Of a stretch of DNA of 64,000 nucleotides, positions 10,732 to 19,780 are shown piece by piece. Each line of letters opens with the position of its first letter. The stretch's first letter is position 1. The translations under genes were made by a program, and so were the position numbers. This stretch comes from Pectobacterium aroidearum (GTDB taxonomy: Bacteria > Pseudomonadota > Gammaproteobacteria > Enterobacterales > Enterobacteriaceae): contig NZ_CP166097.1 of assembly GCF_041228105.1 (NCBI RefSeq), positions 3,162,001 through 3,226,000 on the forward strand. Direction: 5' to 3'. The notes beneath the pieces are model-generated. The model saw nothing but the letters and a program-made list of their open reading frames with translations. It ran no database searches and had not been told where the DNA came from.

Positions 10732-10865
10732 ATTTGCCAACAGGAAGCAATAACCACAGCCCTTTTAGCCCCTCCATGGTCGCTGGGCTTTTCTGGCAAC
10801 GGCTTCAACACAGATGGGCTACATTTTGTAGGAAAGTAGCCCATCTCGTGCAAAAAAAGCCGCAT

Positions 10866-11993
10866 TTACAGAACAGATTTTATTTTTTCATTCACCCACA
10901 CAGTCATATCATGCAGCAGCGTCATTGCTCCCTGTTTATCTTTCGATAGCCCCCAGAAACTGAGAGAAAGATTGGCTCCATTTTTTGAGGAAGAGACAGA
11001 GTAATCTTCATTACTTGCACTCGGTATGAAATCATTCCTGGCTATGCTCTTTTCTACTTCATCCTTGAGATAGGCTATATCGGGATATTGATTTTTATTA
11101 ATTTCAGCATTGACATAAAATTCAATTCCATCCCCATTGCTCTCTGGTCTATACACTAAACTCATATACGTCTTATCGTATCCCCACTCACTTGGATAAA
11201 AGTGCAATGCTTTATAATCCTCATCCCAATTATTCATACGATTGGTGATATTGCTGTCAGGAAGGATTTTGGAAATGACACTTTTCCCTTCCTGAGAGAT
11301 AGTATTTTCAAACGCCTCCAAAAGCTGTTTAGCTTTTATAAGCTTTCCAAAATTTTCCGTGATAAAATCAGACTGTTCATTACTCAATAAATCACTCATT
11401 TCTTCCTCACTCAATGCAGATAGATGGGATAAAAATTCGTTGTAGAAAATCGTCCATTTACTTAATGGTTCATTAATCATATCATGACCCAGAAGGGAAA
11501 TTGCCATATCAGCCAACTCAGCATAGGTAATAACTTTCCAGTCATTATTTACTGAGCTTTTATTCCATGAGGGTTTAAGTATGCACTTATATACGTCTTG
11601 ATTATTATCAATGTATTTTTTAAGTTGCTCCTCATATTTATCAAACGGATTGTTAATACCGGAGATGACTTTATTCTCTATGCCGATTATAAAATCGTCA
11701 TGGCATATTACGATATCGATTCTTTCTCCATCCTCACAGCCCACTTCTCTCTCGGCAGTGAGTGACGAAAAATCCATATTCTCAGCATCTACTTTTAATA
11801 GTTTTAATAATGCCTTCAACAGCCACGGCGTTACTTTTTCATGACCTCCCATAAACAATGCCATTAAATCTGATGTAGGGTTTTCAAAATAACCACATCC
11901 ACCTACATCAAAAAAGTTAGGCTCAGGAATTTCTTTAATCGTTACCTTGCTAAGTTGTTCCAGGAAATCATCTGGAAAAATATTTCCGCTCAT
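10866..11993 (-). CDS. PD-(D/E)XK nuclease superfamily protein
   Basis: A 375-residue protein with a nuclease-fold signature in its N-terminal third: after GCEDGERIDIVICHDDF comes IIGIENKV, giving the D...ExK active-site pattern at about residues 92-108. This fits the PD-(D/E)XK family that includes PF14281-type proteins of unknown function found in defence islands. The remaining 250 residues have no motif I recognise. The start ATG follows GAGGG. It is transcribed towards the integrase and divergently from the next gene. A role in phage defence is inferred from fold and context only. Confidence 0.75.
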   Translation of the reverse strand: MSGNIFPDDFLEQLSKVTIKEIPEPNFFDVGGCGYFENPTSDLMALFMGGHEKVTPWLLKALLKLLKVDAENMDFSSLTAEREVGCEDGERIDIVICHDDFIIGIENKVISGINNPFDKYEEQLKKYIDNNQDVYKCILKPSWNKSSVNNDWKVITYAELADMAISLLGHDMINEPLSKWTIFYNEFLSHLSALSEEEMSDLLSNEQSDFITENFGKLIKAKQLLEAFENTISQEGKSVISKILPDSNITNRMNNWDEDYKALHFYPSEWGYDKTYMSLVYRPESNGDGIEFYVNAEINKNQYPDIAYLKDEVEKSIARNDFIPSASNEDYSVSSSKNGANLSLSFWGLSKDKQGAMTLLHDMTVWVNEKIKSVL

Positions 11994-12303
11994 AATCCCT
12001 CATATAATAATTCAATCATAAAAATAGTTTCTGTAACTCAGTCATTTTCTACGCTCAGTTACTGACCAGTGAATTCTTTGAGTCAGTGACATAGATGATA
12101 CCGTCTTTCGTTAAAAATTCATTGAGTTATTCACGACCTAAAGGTTATCTATATCTGAAAATCAACACATCCTCTCTGATAACCGCTCTTTACATTGTTT
12201 TTTGAGACAAGAGCATACCTTCAACCATAATGAACCAAATAGCGGTTATCCTCACCAAATAAATAGCAGGCTATTAATGTAATAAGAATGTATTCCGCTC
12301 ATT

Positions 12304-12326
12304 AGTTGATTACACTACAATCAACT
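12304..12326. promoter_or_regulatory. Inverted repeat, possible operator; divergent intergenic region
   Basis: AGTTGATT and AATCAACT form a perfect 8-bp inverted repeat with a 7-nt spacer, ending 35 bp before the start at 12361. The whole gap 11994-12360 separates two divergent genes and must hold both promoters; a looser CAGTTACTGA...TCAGTGAC repeat lies near 12056-12091. I see no gene in it. Confidence 0.4.
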
Positions 12327-12360
12327 GTGACAAATCATGTAATTCATGGATGGAATAACA

Positions 12361-12993
12361 ATGACCGAAGCAGACTTAGATGAACTGGCTGACCGTATAG
12401 TGAAGATGCTAACCACTACGGATTTTTATGAAGGGATAGGCTCTGGCATATCAGAGATAGGTAAGAATTTTGGCTATCTGGCCTATGATTTTATTGATAC
12501 GGATACACGGTATGCCAAATCACGAGAAATGGAAAGATTGATAAAAGCGATTCATCGAGGAATTGTATCAAGAGAAAAAATCATTGAGGCAATAAAAAGA
12601 ATATTTAAGGTCTTTAACCGAGATGCCTCGGAGTCTAAAAAAGAGTCGATTTATAATAAGGCAGTAGGCTCCGTAGTCGGTAGTATGCTTGTTTCACAAG
12701 CAGTCTTTCAAATAGCAAAAAGAATCGGCAATGCCCCCAAAGTATCTACTGGCACGGTATATTATATTTTGTTGCTTGGTGGTATGGCGAAACGGTCAAT
12801 ATATCGATCAATGTATTTGAGGAGCCACAATCCTGAAGTATATTCAGAGTTGAGAAGAGATGATTTGGATTTTCTTTTCTTCCTGTTTGAAGAAAATGTT
12901 GAACCACTAACCGAAGCAATAAAGATGAGGAGAGTTTATGGTAATGGCATGTTTAATCAATTAATTGATAAAATAGAATACAGGATTAAGTGA
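12361..12993 (+). CDS. Hypothetical protein, 210 aa, with a small-residue helical segment
   Basis: Not recognised. The N-terminus MTEADLDELADRIVKML is acidic and amphipathic. A small-residue-rich helix (AVGSVVGSMLVSQAVFQIA) lies near residue 105 and a second hydrophobic stretch (TVYYILLLGGMA) near 135, so it may touch membranes. The start ATG 12361 follows GGAATAACA; an in-frame ATG 15 bases upstream lacks a ribosome site. The next gene starts one base after its stop, so the two form a unit. The pairing of a membrane-active-looking protein with a tiny membrane protein resembles toxin-immunity pairs, but no known toxin motif is visible. Confidence 0.7.
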   Translation: MTEADLDELADRIVKMLTTTDFYEGIGSGISEIGKNFGYLAYDFIDTDTRYAKSREMERLIKAIHRGIVSREKIIEAIKRIFKVFNRDASESKKESIYNKAVGSVVGSMLVSQAVFQIAKRIGNAPKVSTGTVYYILLLGGMAKRSIYRSMYLRSHNPEVYSELRRDDLDFLFFLFEENVEPLTEAIKMRRVYGNGMFNQLIDKIEYRIK

Positions 12994-12994
12994 T

Positions 12995-13195
12995 ATGACT
13001 ACCTTTCTAAAAAAGGCATTTATTTTCATATTAAACAACATAACCATGTTTCTTTTCAGCATATGCTTCTTTTGGATTTGTTATATTCTATTTGTTGGAT
13101 ATGCCCCTTGGAGTGAAAAAACAGTCCATTTAATCATTGCCGTTTCTGTTTTCATTGGGTTAGGGAAATTATCTGACTGGTTTGATAAAAAATGA
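12995..13195 (+). CDS. Small two-helix membrane protein, 66 aa
   Basis: Starts one base after the stop of the preceding gene. Two hydrophobic segments (about residues 8-35 and 42-58) are separated by a short loop YAPWSEKTVH, and the C-terminus is DWFDKK. This topology suits an inner-membrane immunity-like or accessory protein. No family recognised. It is convergent with hcp, 24 bp away. Confidence 0.65.
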   Translation: MTTFLKKAFIFILNNITMFLFSICFFWICYILFVGYAPWSEKTVHLIIAVSVFIGLGKLSDWFDKK

Positions 13196-13219
13196 ATGCA
13201 GGGTCACCCCTGCACTTGT

Positions 13220-13705
13220 TTAGTTCATGAACTTCGTCATTTCCCACAATGCATAACCAGACGTTCCTGCCTTGTGATGCGTCCATGTCACATCTTTATA
13301 TCTGATAGAGATATGCTCCAATATCAGGCCAGCCCCATCATCAATAATGTTAGGCATGACGAGGTTGATATCTGATATGAGCCCATCATTGATCTGAATG
13401 GAGAAAAACTTCTCTTGTTTGGCATGTTGCGTCGTGCGGTAAAAGTCGAGCAGCACTTTGACCTTCTCTTGCTCGTTCAATGCCATTGCCAGTAACGGCG
13501 TTGACTTATCGATAGGTTTTACCAGGGTGATCGGGTTATGGACTGCGTGACCATCATTACTCATCATGTGGTTAAAAGCCAGAATCATGATTTCATCGGT
13601 ATGCCCTGCCTGATAGCGGTTACCGATAGATTCTAATGTGGAGCAACCCTCAGAAATTAATCCCTGTGATTTACCTTCGATAGTCATGTATGCATAATTA
13701 GCCAT
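13220..13705 (-). CDS. hcp: Hcp-family type VI secretion tube protein
   Basis: A 161-residue Hcp, the hexameric ring protein that stacks into the T6SS inner tube and carries effectors. The N-terminus MANYAYMTIEGKSQGLISEGC and the central LVKPIDKSTPLLAMAL are diagnostic, and the C-terminus keeps EHISIRYKDVTWTH. Length is normal, with no toxin extension. ATG follows AAGGAAATTTAT. No vgrG, tss genes or adjacent effector of known type is in this window, so this is an orphan hcp. It sits between two unrecognised small-protein loci that could include its cargo. Confidence 0.93.
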   Translation of the reverse strand: MANYAYMTIEGKSQGLISEGCSTLESIGNRYQAGHTDEIMILAFNHMMSNDGHAVHNPITLVKPIDKSTPLLAMALNEQEKVKVLLDFYRTTQHAKQEKFFSIQINDGLISDINLVMPNIIDDGAGLILEHISIRYKDVTWTHHKAGTSGYALWEMTKFMN

Positions 13706-13795
13706 ATAAATTTCCTTTTCAATGGTTTTGCGCTTTGCATATTATCGTTAATGAACACTTAAGACTATTGATGCAATCATAATAATTAGGATGAT

Positions 13796-13972
13796 ATGGA
13801 TATCAAAGAGCTTAGCGAATCGATTTGCTCATTCGTAAATTATGATGGACGTTCACCGTTGACTGAGAACGAAATAACCCTAATATACGAGTTTAAGAAG
13901 CAGCTTCTTGGTAGTGAAGTTGAGCCTCGTGATGTGTTTGTTGAAATGTATTTAAAGCACTATATACATTAG
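13796..13972 (+). CDS. Small acidic protein, 58 aa
   Basis: An open frame starting MDIKELSESICSFVNYDG and ending VEMYLKHYIH, preceded by AGGA four bases before ATG. It is divergent from hcp (91 bp between starts). The sequence ELSESICSFVN...PLTENEITLIYEFKKQLL has an amphipathic, folded-protein look. It is not recognised; a partner or regulator of hcp is possible. Confidence 0.5.
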   Translation: MDIKELSESICSFVNYDGRSPLTENEITLIYEFKKQLLGSEVEPRDVFVEMYLKHYIH

Positions 13973-14151
13973 ACTTTGGAAGCTAGTTAACTCGGTCAGG
14001 CAGCTAAGTGCCAAAAACAGACGTCATCATTTCTTGAGTTCTAACTAACCAGTCGGATAGCTCATTATTTGCAAGAAAGCATACTAATGTTGATTGTTGT
14101 TTTAATAGTATTGTATTCTGATTCTTTGATTTTTTATCGCATGGCAATATA

Positions 14152-14685
14152 ATGAAAAGAGAAAAAAAAGTTATAACGTTCCTAATGTTAGTTTTCGCAT
14201 TTTGTTTGGCTATTATAACTGGAATTTACATCCTTAACTTCAGGAATAGTTCAATATCCAGTAACCCATCTGACTGGGGAGTTTTAGGGGATTATTTTGG
14301 AGGTATTCTCAACCCATTAATATCTTTGATTACGCTGTTTTTCTTGATAAAAACCTACTTATCTCAGAAAGAAGAACTTTATCAAAGTGAAATTGCTGCT
14401 GATGAGCAGCGTCAAATTTCACAAAAAACCATCTACATTCAGTTATTAAGCACAAAAATTTCAGCATCTTATGAAATTATCGCGTTGTATAGAGGTGAAA
14501 TGGAGGGCGTGACCAATGCCATGAATGCCCGAGGAAATGGCAGATCTTATACCTCAATGGAAGGTAAACGCTATTTCAGTGACGACGAACAAAAAGAGTA
14601 CAGGCTATCAATAGCTAGAAAAATAAATGTAGAATTAGAAAAAATAGATAATTATCTAAAAGAAATACAATCTCTCTCCAATTGA
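14152..14685 (+). CDS. Two-helix membrane protein resembling putative phage-abortive-infection proteins
   Basis: A 177-residue protein with two transmembrane helices: residues 8-29 and about 50-68, the second within WGVLGDYFGGILNPLISL. This DYFGG-x-LNP motif recurs in membrane proteins annotated as putative phage abortive infection proteins (PF16872-like), followed as here by a coiled-coil cytoplasmic tail (YLSQKEELYQSEIAADEQRQ). The C-terminal part is charged and helical. It stands alone, AT-rich, in the defence-like block. Function by family resemblance only. Confidence 0.65.
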   Translation: MKREKKVITFLMLVFAFCLAIITGIYILNFRNSSISSNPSDWGVLGDYFGGILNPLISLITLFFLIKTYLSQKEELYQSEIAADEQRQISQKTIYIQLLSTKISASYEIIALYRGEMEGVTNAMNARGNGRSYTSMEGKRYFSDDEQKEYRLSIARKINVELEKIDNYLKEIQSLSN

Positions 14686-14855
14686 GTATCTGATACTGAC
14701 GAACATGATATGAAAATGTAGTGCTCATCGTTCATGGTATTTTCCATTTACAGTTAGTCAGTGTCCGTTTCTCGCTCACAGTGGACCTTAATCTCTGTTA
14801 CCTTGTCCACTCCGTGCCAGAAGCGGACGATGCAAACTCTTTCCTTTCGCTAAGA

Positions 14856-16526
14856 CTAGCTTTCCAAGGAATTTAGTAAATGAACAACAAATTCGGCTGC
14901 ATTATTTGCAGCTAAGTTTTGTTGTGACTTTTTGTTATTGTTTTTATTTCCGTCAGCCCAATCGCAGATCGCTTTGATCAAAATCCAGTCTTTCTTTTCA
15001 TTTAAACATGCTGAATATACTCCAGCCCCCTCCATTTCACCACCTAAGGCAGTAGGTACTAATCTCTTCAACTCATCACGATAGTTGAGATTATCTATCA
15101 ACTTCTCCCCACACAAAATTAAACCAACATCAACTTTTGCATTACTATCCGGCCAGCTAAGTATTGCATTATGAACCCAACCTAAGATTTTAGACGATGC
15201 GTGCGGTTTATCTCCCCTAAGCGTTATTGAGTTGTCTGCACTAACTCTTTGTAAATCATACAATTGAAGCTGTTTCGAAACCAGTATGTCTCCGACAGAC
15301 TGTGAATTCTCATCAATTCCAAAAGCAATACCTACCATGATCACGGCATCAGGATTAAGATTCTGAATTGCTTTATCAACAGAAGTATGTGAGCCTCCAA
15401 CACCACCGGTCCCCATTTCTGATATGCATAAAAAGCATTCAGACTGACCAATAATCCCTAGAGCCTGATAGGATGTATCCTTAATAGTAAAAGACTCGAA
15501 TTTTTTCTGGGTGATTTGGAGTACATTATTTATAATAGCTTTGCTCTCTACATCAGTTACAGTAACTAAAAGTATCTTTCGTTTTACAGATAAATCATTC
15601 ATTTTTTTATTATTTCTTTTTAAAATGGATGGAAGTTTCAATTCTTTATTAGCTAGAACCCAAATATTTTGTGAGGAAATACTGTCTGGGATAGCTTCGT
15701 CCGGATTGTTAATTAGCTGCTCTTCTTTTTCACTCAATACTTGATATGACTCAATCTGTATTTTTAGTATAGCTGCAAGCTCTAACATAGATACCGCATT
15801 TTTATATCTTTTAAGATTTCCTGAGGTCGTTTCAGGTGCGGCATAAGGTACATATGAAACAATCCCTTGCTTGTCAAACAATATAAGAGATTGATCAATT
15901 TGATGAGCTGCATTTTTTTCTAAAACTGAATGTGCAACGGAATCAAGTAACTTTTCATGACGTGTTACCAATTCCACCATTTCTAATTTCCAATTATGGT
16001 GATCTTTTCCCAGAGGAACAATTCTAATTGCTGGGTATGTTTTAGGCATTGTGCCAATAGGTAACGCGTCGCGATTGCCTTCAAAAATCATTGCAATGGT
16101 TTTTTTAACTAATAGTGCTATATTTTTATTTTGGTTGAGATTTTGAATATCCTTAAATGAGATATTATTTTCTAATTTTATCTCTATGTCACTAATAGAA
16201 ACCTTAACACACAAAACGCTATCAAATAGATGAAGATTGATATTTACTCGCGCTAAAACTCCGGGAAGTAAAAAATTGGATACATATGGAAATCTTTTAC
16301 CTGTAAAACCATACTTATCACGGAAGGTTGATAGCGTTGAATGAAAAAGTGCTGTTGGTTCCAATACTATAGGGGAATATTGCGATAAAATATTTCCACC
16401 TATCCCCCGGAGGAAACTCCTACCACCTTTAGGGTTGAATAAAATCTTATTATCGCCAGATTTGTAGATATTTGAATATGGCACTTTTGTAATTACTAGC
16501 CATTCAAGTCTGACGCAATATTTCAT
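14856..16526 (-). CDS. Large protein with C-terminal MTAN/PNP-type nucleosidase domain
   Basis: A protein of about 556 residues. The last 230 form a nucleoside phosphorylase-superfamily domain: ILLVTVTDVESKAI opening strand, GTGGVGGSHTSVDKAIQNLN, PDAVIMVGIAFGID, then the substrate-binding GGEMEGAGVY and the catalytic Asp in ICDWADG. These match the EME and SDxAD motifs of 5'-methylthioadenosine/SAH nucleosidase. The N-terminal 320 residues are unrecognised. Similar nucleosidase domains fused to sensor regions serve as ATP- or nucleotide-cleaving immune effectors in some defence systems. I chose ATG 16526 (MKYCVRLEW), preceded by GGAA; an upstream in-frame GTG would start inside a tRNA-like sequence. 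Confidence 0.8.
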   Translation of the reverse strand: MKYCVRLEWLVITKVPYSNIYKSGDNKILFNPKGGRSFLRGIGGNILSQYSPIVLEPTALFHSTLSTFRDKYGFTGKRFPYVSNFLLPGVLARVNINLHLFDSVLCVKVSISDIEIKLENNISFKDIQNLNQNKNIALLVKKTIAMIFEGNRDALPIGTMPKTYPAIRIVPLGKDHHNWKLEMVELVTRHEKLLDSVAHSVLEKNAAHQIDQSLILFDKQGIVSYVPYAAPETTSGNLKRYKNAVSMLELAAILKIQIESYQVLSEKEEQLINNPDEAIPDSISSQNIWVLANKELKLPSILKRNNKKMNDLSVKRKILLVTVTDVESKAIINNVLQITQKKFESFTIKDTSYQALGIIGQSECFLCISEMGTGGVGGSHTSVDKAIQNLNPDAVIMVGIAFGIDENSQSVGDILVSKQLQLYDLQRVSADNSITLRGDKPHASSKILGWVHNAILSWPDSNAKVDVGLILCGEKLIDNLNYRDELKRLVPTALGGEMEGAGVYSACLNEKKDWILIKAICDWADGNKNNNKKSQQNLAANNAAEFVVHLLNSLES

Positions 16527-16542
16527 CACTATTCCAGAAAAA

Positions 16543-16613
16543 TGGGTGAACAGGATGGGAATCGAACCCACACTCTAGGAATTACTTCCAAGACTTTCCA
16601 TTAAGCCCGTTCA
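16543..16613 (-). tRNA. tRNA-like sequence, degenerate or atypical
   Basis: On the minus strand a 71-nt stretch folds like a tRNA. TGAACGGG and CCTGTTCA give an 8-bp acceptor stem with one G-T pair. A 5-bp T-stem carries the canonical loop TTCGATT, and a 3-bp D-stem encloses AATGGA. CCA is encoded after the discriminator and a T-run follows. The anticodon arm is poor: it has a mismatch, an 8-nt loop and no T at the position before the anticodon, so the identity cannot be read. It could be a decayed tRNA, a former attachment site, or a tRNA-like RNA. It ends 17 bp upstream of the nucleosidase gene. Confidence 0.45.
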
Positions 16614-16953
16614 TAAATTCATGACGCCAGTTATACAATATTTATAGCTGATTAACAATAACTTAAGTGGATATTTTGTGCTCTTGCGTAGCAAAAAACT
16701 GGAAATCACACAAATGTTATTCGTCGTATATTAATTGTAACCACCTAATCATCGAAACTGTCCTTTCATAGTAGATCAGTTATCTCTCCAGCTTGCAGCT
16801 TTGTACAAGCAACGGAAACCATAAACGCAGCAGTAACTACTAATCGATTACTGAATACTCATTTGATGTGACTTAAGATGCTATTTGTGAGATAGAATGA
16901 TCGGTGGAATCGAATATGATAAGGATATTTGGGATGGGCTGGAATGGTTAGCT

Positions 16954-17107
16954 TCACTGTGGGTGATGCTTGTTGTAATGACTGAACGCCACTGCAAGAT
17001 TCACCAGCGCCGACTGACTGTCCGTTTTCGGCAAAATACTGGTGTAATCTCGCTTGAACGTTTTCACGAAGCTTTCTGCTATACCGTTACTTTCCGGACT
17101 CCGCGTA
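16954..17107 (-). pseudogene. Remnant of IS3-family (IS2-like) transposase orfB
   Basis: Minus-strand translation reads [20 protein letters not shown], followed by [20 protein letters not shown] and SHYNKHHP, then a stop. SPESNGxAESFVKTxKRDY is the hallmark of the IS2-type integrase domain near the catalytic Glu; the expected C-terminal SALGYRSPREYL part is lost. No terminal repeats or other transposase parts are visible. The rest of the 16614-17342 gap holds no gene I can support, apart from an AT-rich stretch with no clear signals. Confidence 0.75.
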
Positions 17108-17342
17108 AATAAAGCAGTTAAAGAAGTAATTCCTGTCGTTCAAACGGTAAATAACTCACAGCCATAGATTTATGGCAAGTTGTAATTTTTTACATGGAAG
17201 AGCATCTGCTCCTCGCTCTTAGCGGATTCTTAGACCGAGGAACTGCTATTCTAAATCAGGTGTTTCTGTCACCTATCCCCATTATACAATGGGGATAAAA
17301 TATATAGCCAGAGCTATCTCTGGCTATTATCAGATAGCATAA

Positions 17343-19700
17343 TCACTTTCTAAAGCGGGCAAATGCCCCATCACTTCCTTTTGGTGCGATCCAAAAAGCT
17401 CTTTTGACACCACGGGTGATGGCAACATATGCAAGACGATAAGACTCATCGACCATAGCTTGATCATATGATTGATGAAAGCATTCTACCTGCTTGTAGA
17501 TCTCATTTCTAAGCACATGGCCGGTAAGAGCTTTGCTATCATCAAAAATGAAACAAACTTCGCCCTGAAGTCCTTTTGCTGAATGAATCGTGAGGAATTT
17601 AATCCCACGAGTGGAGCCATATTTTTTAGCGTAAGCTTTCTCTATGTTTTTCAGAGTATTATTTGTTCTACTCAAAACAATCACTTTTGTTTTATCATGC
17701 TTTTGTTGCTGAGAAACTAAAGAGAATTGATCTTTTATGCGATCAACTGCTCTTTCTTGCCATTTATCATTTTCGTCGCGGCTATCATATTCATCACACT
17801 TAACACCATCTTCATCACCATCGGGGGATCTGCATGGCAGAGATTTTTTATCAATCTTGCGAACGACTAATTTCATTAAACTTTCTGCATCATGGATGAT
17901 CTTCTCATCAGAACGAAAGTTCTCCATCATTTTAACAGTGTGGTGTTTCCCCAAATCTCTATGAACAGGGAAAAATGTTGAAAAATTCATAAAGATGTCC
18001 GGTGAACTTCCGCGCCAGGAATAGATGGATTGCCAGTCATCACCAATAGCCATGATCGTTGGTTTTTTGCATAGAATGGCATTCTCTCTTTGCATCGCTT
18101 TTATCCAGTTAGCTATTTGTGGAGAAATGTCCTGAAATTCATCAATCAACAAATTTTCAAAGCGGCGATATTTACCTAATAAATTTACTCGTCGTTGCTT
18201 TAAAACGCTTTCATCAGAAAACATCATAAACATTCGGTTGAATGTCATCATGTTGTCATTGTGTAAGTTTTTTTCGAACTCTTTCCAAAAAATAGATAAT
18301 GCTTTTGCGAAGAAAAAGTCTACACTCTCCTCCCTGAAAAGGGATATCTTTGATATTGATGAAACTACATCTTTCCCTAAGCTTTCTATAAATGAGCCTT
18401 GATCATAAAGTAAATCAAGTATATTTGAAGCGTTCAACTCTCCACTTAACTTAACACTAAAATTGCTGGGTGCTTCACCATCGACATGCAAGGATAAAAA
18501 ATTAACCACAGTGTCTAGTTTTTTATTACTATTAATCATGATGCTAAGTTTATTATTATAACCAGCAATGATCCTGTTCTTTACAGAAATAGCCATGCCG
18601 AGTTTAATATTTTTCTTAGGTTCACTCGGATCAACAATAAATATTTCCTTATTGTCATAAAGTAACTCATAACCAATACTTCCTGACAAAAAAACAGGCA
18701 TTTTGTTATGTTCGACATACCCATTTGAATAAAAAGCTCTACCATTCACATGAAAACATTCCTGGGGTTCAGGGACAACCCCCTCAATAGGCCATATCCC
18801 TTTATTCCTCCAACGTTCATTCAGAAGGTTAACTAGTTTCAAATCTCTCTCATGGCTGAGATTAATTTTCCAATTCTCTACTTCCTTATCGTCAACCGTT
18901 GCAGGAGTAGTCAATGATAATACTATCAACTTATCAATACAGGTTTTAAAATCATTGTTTTTCAAATATAAATTAGTATAGACTTTTTTAAGATAATCTA
19001 ATTGTTCATTTGTTTTTTTACTTGTCGCAACGTCAAGAATATCATCGTCTTTTATCTCATCACCAAAGAAATCAAATGCCGTTAGACCGGGCATAGCACT
19101 TATAGATAATCGATAGATCAGAGAGTGAAATGTGCTTACTACAGATCCAATGGTTTCTTTATTTCCTTTATGGCCCCAGAACTGAAATACTGAATAAATT
19201 TTTTCTCTAAGCTCTTCACAAGACTTTGTGGTAAACGAAATTACGGTCAATTGACTCAATGGTATTTTCAGATAAAAATGCATGAAAACGACACGAAGGA
19301 CAAGTGTTGTTGATTTGCCAGAGCCAGCACCAGCGACAACACAGGTAGCCGGATGCTCTGAGAAAATCATGTCCCATTGAGATTCTGTTGGATAGCCGAT
19401 AAGCCCTTGTTCATACGCTTTCTTTGTCATCTCTACCATAAGAGACTTAACTGTATCGTTTACTGGTATTTTTTCCGGTCCATATATTGATTTATCAACG
19501 GGTTGCATCACCGCATTGCTTCTTTCATCCTTGATAAGATATTTCAATATCCCGGCATCATGGCCTTTTAAGTATCCAGCTTTTCGCCCACTAAAATACC
19601 CTCGTTTAAAAGAGCCCTTGCTAATTAATTTAAGGTATTTTGAGAAAGTTTTAATAAAAACATGTTCAAGAAAGCTTCTTTTTGATTTTTGTTCGATCAT
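17343..19700 (-). CDS. UvrD/Rep-type superfamily 1 helicase
   Basis: A 785-residue SF1A ATPase. The Q-motif/Walker A region is TESQWDMIFSEHPATCVVAG followed by AGSGKST (about residues 105-132). Motif II is LLIDEFQDISPQ, motif III is IGDDWQSIYSWRG, motif V is TIHSAKGLQGEV and motif VI is YVAITRGVKRAF. An insertion of about 300 residues between motifs I and II is unrelated to UvrD. The basic N-terminal 60 residues are also unusual. No nuclease domain is fused. It follows a PD-(D/E)XK-like gene and an RHH regulator on the same strand, so a nuclease-helicase unit is plausible, as in other helicase-nuclease defence pairs. The exact system is not identified. Confidence 0.85.
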   Translation of the reverse strand: MIEQKSKRSFLEHVFIKTFSKYLKLISKGSFKRGYFSGRKAGYLKGHDAGILKYLIKDERSNAVMQPVDKSIYGPEKIPVNDTVKSLMVEMTKKAYEQGLIGYPTESQWDMIFSEHPATCVVAGAGSGKSTTLVLRVVFMHFYLKIPLSQLTVISFTTKSCEELREKIYSVFQFWGHKGNKETIGSVVSTFHSLIYRLSISAMPGLTAFDFFGDEIKDDDILDVATSKKTNEQLDYLKKVYTNLYLKNNDFKTCIDKLIVLSLTTPATVDDKEVENWKINLSHERDLKLVNLLNERWRNKGIWPIEGVVPEPQECFHVNGRAFYSNGYVEHNKMPVFLSGSIGYELLYDNKEIFIVDPSEPKKNIKLGMAISVKNRIIAGYNNKLSIMINSNKKLDTVVNFLSLHVDGEAPSNFSVKLSGELNASNILDLLYDQGSFIESLGKDVVSSISKISLFREESVDFFFAKALSIFWKEFEKNLHNDNMMTFNRMFMMFSDESVLKQRRVNLLGKYRRFENLLIDEFQDISPQIANWIKAMQRENAILCKKPTIMAIGDDWQSIYSWRGSSPDIFMNFSTFFPVHRDLGKHHTVKMMENFRSDEKIIHDAESLMKLVVRKIDKKSLPCRSPDGDEDGVKCDEYDSRDENDKWQERAVDRIKDQFSLVSQQQKHDKTKVIVLSRTNNTLKNIEKAYAKKYGSTRGIKFLTIHSAKGLQGEVCFIFDDSKALTGHVLRNEIYKQVECFHQSYDQAMVDESYRLAYVAITRGVKRAFWIAPKGSDGAFARFRK

Positions 19701-19780
19701 AGTGAGTTAAAAAACCTTTTCGGATAATTTATTCAACTAAAGATAATGTTTTCAAATGTATCTATCTGGATACGTCTAAC

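Noticed and set aside
16897..17112. 71-codon plus-strand protein
   Set aside because: It is the antisense of the IS3-family transposase remnant.
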